Part shown: piece after piece, positions 61,458-64,000 of the stretch | How the letters are laid out: every line of letters starts with the position of its first letter | Numbering within the stretch: position 1 is the stretch's first letter | Assembly (NCBI GenBank): GCA_040275305.1 | Contig: JBEOJY010000041.1 | Span: 31,201-95,200, forward strand | DNA from: JBEOJY01 sp040275305 | GTDB taxonomy: Bacteria; Pseudomonadota; Alphaproteobacteria; UBA9219 | Length of the DNA stretch: 64,000 bases | Direction: 5' to 3' | Notes under the pieces: model-generated | Databases searched by the model: none | Told to the model about the DNA's origin: nothing | The model's input: only the letters and a program-made list of their open reading frames with translations | Made by a program: the position numbers and the translations under genes

Positions 61458-62822
61458 TTAAGTGATGCCCGAAAATTCAAGCAGCTCGCGATACGCATCG
61501 GGCACGCGATGAGGTAAAGCATAGTCCGGAGCCATCTGCTTCGCCCAAGCTTGATCAAACCCTTCAAGAGGCGCAACCAGTCTTTGCGACAAATCTTGAA
61601 CCACTAGCGCGTCTCTCCATGCTGGCAGAGTAGAAAGACGGTGCATCAACGCAGCGCATTCTTGAATTTCCCCAACGCATTCAAACGGCTTGTGGGAGCG
61701 CAAGCCGCATAAGTCTTCATAGCCAAGGGTTTGCGCCAAATCGTCCAACAAATCGCGCCCGAAAATCCGAACAAGCTTGTTGCGGGAAAGGAACGGCGCG
61801 AGAGCCAAAAAAACAAACCTGCATTTCGGACATGAACAGCACCAGAATTTACTGCGACGCGCCTGCTCCTGACGAAAAGCGGTATTACAGCTTCGAAAAC
61901 AATCATGCCAGTGGCTAAGTTTCGCAAAACGCGCGGCGATGCTGGCTTCGCTGAGCGGGCGCAACAATGAAAAATAAGAAATGCTCTTGGTTACGTAACT
62001 ATTAACATAGGTGGCGAAGGCGTCTTCGAACGCGAACGATTTGCTGTATTGATGATTAACGTCGATGCCATCATGGTCGATGTTGCCGATGTTGGCCGAG
62101 CGTTCGTTCGACATGACAATCGCATTCCAACCCTGTAATATGGCAGTTGCCAACGCGATGGCGCTGACAATCGCAGTGATGGGAACGTGCCCGTTCAACG
62201 CGCCATGGGCATTAAGTTCCTGAAGTCGCGGAGATAGTTGACGGAGCGCGACCGCCGACTGCGCATCTGCCCTATCCAGCGCAGCTTGTATCGGAGCGGC
62301 GACGCCTGCACTGAGCGAGCCGACGGCAAAAAGTGTAAGGGGTTCTCCGGCCTGTTTTAAAAGTTCTAAACTCAGGAGAGAATCCTTGCCCCCGCCGATA
62401 GGCACGCCGAGCCGATGCGGCTGATCCCATGCCAGCGCGCGCGGGGCGCGGGCAACAAGCAGAGCGCGATCAAATTTTGCCCTTGATCGCATATCAAGCC
62501 CGTTGCGATAAGCGAATTCTGCAAGGCCACGCGCGTAAACCTCTTCAACGAATGACGCCGTCTGCGGATCAAGCTCGAAAGCGTCGCAACGCAGGAACTC
62601 CGGGGCAAGCGCTTTGTAATAGCTGACGCCGGCCAACAGAAAGAGAAGCCTGAACGCGCGATCCAACGCTTCCCGCTCGATAGGCGAGAGAACGCGCTCA
62701 AGAAGGGGAAACTGGATGATTTCTTCAAACTCGCTCGCGCCAGAGAAGCGATAATGCAAACGCAATAGGCCGCTCGACTCGTCGAACGCATAAGATTGAA
62801 AAACAAAGGAGCCGCAATTCAT
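61458..62822 (-). CDS. murL: MurL-type UDP-MurNAc-L-Ala-L-Glu epimerase
   Basis: 454 residues. Converts UDP-MurNAc-L-Ala-L-Glu to the D-Glu form using ATP. Opening FVFQSYAFDESSGLLRLHYRF, an ATP-binding VPIGGGKDSLLSLEL (141-148), SNERSAN, VNHQYSKSFAFEDAF, and a zinc-like cluster WCCSCPKC (Cys328-334) match MurL. It replaces glutamate racemase in this route. murD2 follows on the same strand, as in Xanthomonas. No murI was seen in the window. Confidence 0.82.
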   Translation of the reverse strand: MNCGSFVFQSYAFDESSGLLRLHYRFSGASEFEEIIQFPLLERVLSPIEREALDRAFRLLFLLAGVSYYKALAPEFLRCDAFELDPQTASFVEEVYARGLAEFAYRNGLDMRSRAKFDRALLVARAPRALAWDQPHRLGVPIGGGKDSLLSLELLKQAGEPLTLFAVGSLSAGVAAPIQAALDRADAQSAVALRQLSPRLQELNAHGALNGHVPITAIVSAIALATAILQGWNAIVMSNERSANIGNIDHDGIDVNHQYSKSFAFEDAFATYVNSYVTKSISYFSLLRPLSEASIAARFAKLSHWHDCFRSCNTAFRQEQARRSKFWCCSCPKCRFVFLALAPFLSRNKLVRIFGRDLLDDLAQTLGYEDLCGLRSHKPFECVGEIQECAALMHRLSTLPAWRDALVVQDLSQRLVAPLEGFDQAWAKQMAPDYALPHRVPDAYRELLEFSGIT

Positions 62823-62918
62823 GACAACGTATTAGTGCAAAAAATTATAAATGTGTACCAAAAGATACTTTCTCGCCGCAACGATACATCACGCGCAGTG
62901 CGCGTGAAACAAAGAAAA

Positions 62919-62946
62919 AACGAGCGGCCCGATGGAGCCGCTCGTT
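62919..62946 (-). terminator. Intrinsic terminator of the phaA transcript
   Basis: AACGAGCGGC (62919-62928) pairs with GCCGCTCGTT (62937-62946). On the minus strand it is followed by TTTTTTCTTTG, so it ends the thiolase transcript. Confidence 0.85.
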
Positions 62947-62974
62947 CAATCTACGCGCTCATGAGCGATAGAGG

Positions 62975-64000
62975 CTATCTTTCCACGCACATTGCGATGC
63001 CCATGCCGCCTCCAACGCACAACGTGGCCAACCCCTTTTTCGCCGAACGCTTCTGCATTTCGTAAAGCAAAGTCACAAGGATTCGCGCGCCCGAAGCGCC
63101 GATGGGATGGCCAAGCGCAATCGCGCCGCCGTTAACATTGACCTTGGCGGGATCCCAACCCATGTCCTTGGACACCGCCAAAGACTGTGCCGCGAACGCC
63201 TCGTTGGCCTCTATCAGGTCGACATCGGCCAGCGCCCATCCGGCCTTCTCCAACGCCTTACGGCTTGCCGGAACCGGACCAATACCCATAATCGACGGAT
63301 CGACTCCAGCCGTCGCCCACGACGCTATGCGCGCCAAAGGCTGTAACCCACGCTTGGCGGCTTCTTCCGCGCTCATGACGATAAGAGCCGCCGCGCCGTC
63401 ATTGATACCCGAAGCGTTTCCAGCCGTCACCGTCCCGTCCTTTTGGAAAGCAGGCTTAAGCTTGGCCATTCCTTCCAGAGTGGCGCCCAAACGAGGAAAC
63501 TCGTCCTGCGCGAAAATTGTCTCGCCCTTGCGGTCTTTGATGACATAGGGGACGATCTCGTCCTTGAATTTCCCGGCCTTAATCGCCGCCTCGGCTTTAT
63601 TCTGGGACGATACCGAGAAAGCGTCCTGCTCCTCGCGCGTAATGCTGTATTTTTTGGCCAGATTTTCCGCCGTGGATCCCATGTGGTAGTTATTGAAAAT
63701 CTCCCACAATCCATCCTTGATCATCGTGTCGACCAGCTCTCCAGCGCCCATCTTGATGCCGTTGCGCAAATGCACGCAATGCGGAGACATCGTCATGTTT
63801 TCCATGCCGCCCGCGACGACGATCTGGTGATCGCCAGCCTTGATCGACTGCGCGGCATTGGCGACGGCGCGAAGGCCGCTGCCGCACATCTGATTGATCG
63901 AATAGGCTGTTTTCTCGACCGGGATTCCGGCAGCCATCGAAGCCTGACGCGCAGGCCCCTGCCCTTGCCCGGCCCCAAGGATCTGCCCCATCACGACTTC
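62975..64000 (-). CDS. phaA: Acetyl-CoA acetyltransferase (thiolase PhaA/AtoB), C-terminal part
   Basis: Cut by the right window edge; the start lies outside. Visible residues include INQMCGSGLRAVANAAQSI (the active-site Cys), VAGGMENMTMSPH, NEAFAAQSLAV, GGAIALGHPIGASGARILVTLL and the final CVGGGMGIAMCVER with the second catalytic Cys. It condenses two acetyl-CoA, the first step toward PHB, and pairs with phaB at 30.1 kb. Terminator immediately downstream. Confidence 0.96.
   Translation of the reverse strand, partial: EVVMGQILGAGQGQGPARQASMAAGIPVEKTAYSINQMCGSGLRAVANAAQSIKAGDHQIVVAGGMENMTMSPHCVHLRNGIKMGAGELVDTMIKDGLWEIFNNYHMGSTAENLAKKYSITREEQDAFSVSSQNKAEAAIKAGKFKDEIVPYVIKDRKGETIFAQDEFPRLGATLEGMAKLKPAFQKDGTVTAGNASGINDGAAALIVMSAEEAAKRGLQPLARIASWATAGVDPSIMGIGPVPASRKALEKAGWALADVDLIEANEAFAAQSLAVSKDMGWDPAKVNVNGGAIALGHPIGASGARILVTLLYEMQKRSAKKGLATLCVGGGMGIAMCVER

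Overview
The window reads as chromosomal DNA of a free-living or predatory alphaproteobacterium with a flagellum and moderately high GC content. The evidence is the alphaproteobacterial gene set: a CcrM-type adenine methyltransferase beside rnhB, mnmG-rsmG-parA-parB, a tatABC-serS-nlpD run, the flagellin/FlbT/FlaF trio, a thrB-rnhA pair, a TIGR02300-type FYDLN protein, and a heat-shock promoter of the alphaproteobacterial RpoH form (CTTG-N17-CYTATNT) before dnaK. The genus cannot be fixed from the sequence. A Micavibrio-like or Rhodospirillales-like lineage would fit, but that is inference.

Layout. 1-3.1 kb: truncated ftsH, two tandem predicted cell-wall hydrolases without signal peptides, and a shikimate-kinase-like P-loop protein. 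3.1-6.6 kb: dnaK-dnaJ behind a structured leader, a terminator and an RpoH promoter. 7-12 kb: surface-glycan genes (PglF/CapD-like dehydratase, TPR glycosyltransferase, RmlD). 12-13.2 kb: rplM-rpsI. 13.4-18.8 kb: a gamma-class carbonic anhydrase, a GT9 glycosyltransferase, a homoserine-kinase homologue that has lost catalytic residues, rnhA, and two long beta-carbonic-anhydrase-like paralogues. 19-24 kb: grpE, a WecA-type glycosylphosphotransferase, a chemoreceptor and an unknown gene. 24.5-36 kb: mnmG-rsmG-parA-parB, an outer-membrane barrel, phaB, miaA, tatABC, serS and a LytM-type NlpD. 36-38.3 kb: a TPP riboswitch immediately ahead of an unrecognised gene, then a low-complexity protein. 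38.6-46.6 kb: lepB-rnc-era, exported and hypothetical proteins, rsmD, a YdcH-like protein and hsp20. 46.7-57.5 kb: typA, an aminotransferase, an inositol-phosphatase homologue, rnhB, ccrM and pepN. 57.7-59.9 kb: flagellin-flbT-flaF with a sigma-54-like promoter. 60-62.8 kb: murL-murD2, the two-step L-Glu ligase/epimerase route to D-Glu in peptidoglycan. 63-64 kb: truncated phaA.

Gene links. The heat-shock machinery (dnaK, dnaJ, grpE, hsp20, ftsH) is spread over the window. phaB and phaA are the two enzymes leading to (R)-3-hydroxybutyryl-CoA. The glycan genes may serve O-antigen or flagellin glycosylation. Cell-wall metabolism is unusually rich (MurD2/MurL, NlpD and two orphan hydrolases).

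Intergenic space is full of short dispersed repeats of at least five families. One of them (21032-21213, 42856-43006) has recognisable imperfect terminal inverted repeats and looks like a MITE. No transposase, CRISPR array, tRNA or rRNA was seen. The most notable items are the TPP riboswitch in front of an unknown gene, the paired carbonic-anhydrase-like proteins, the degenerate ThrB, the tandem wall hydrolases and the MITE-like elements.
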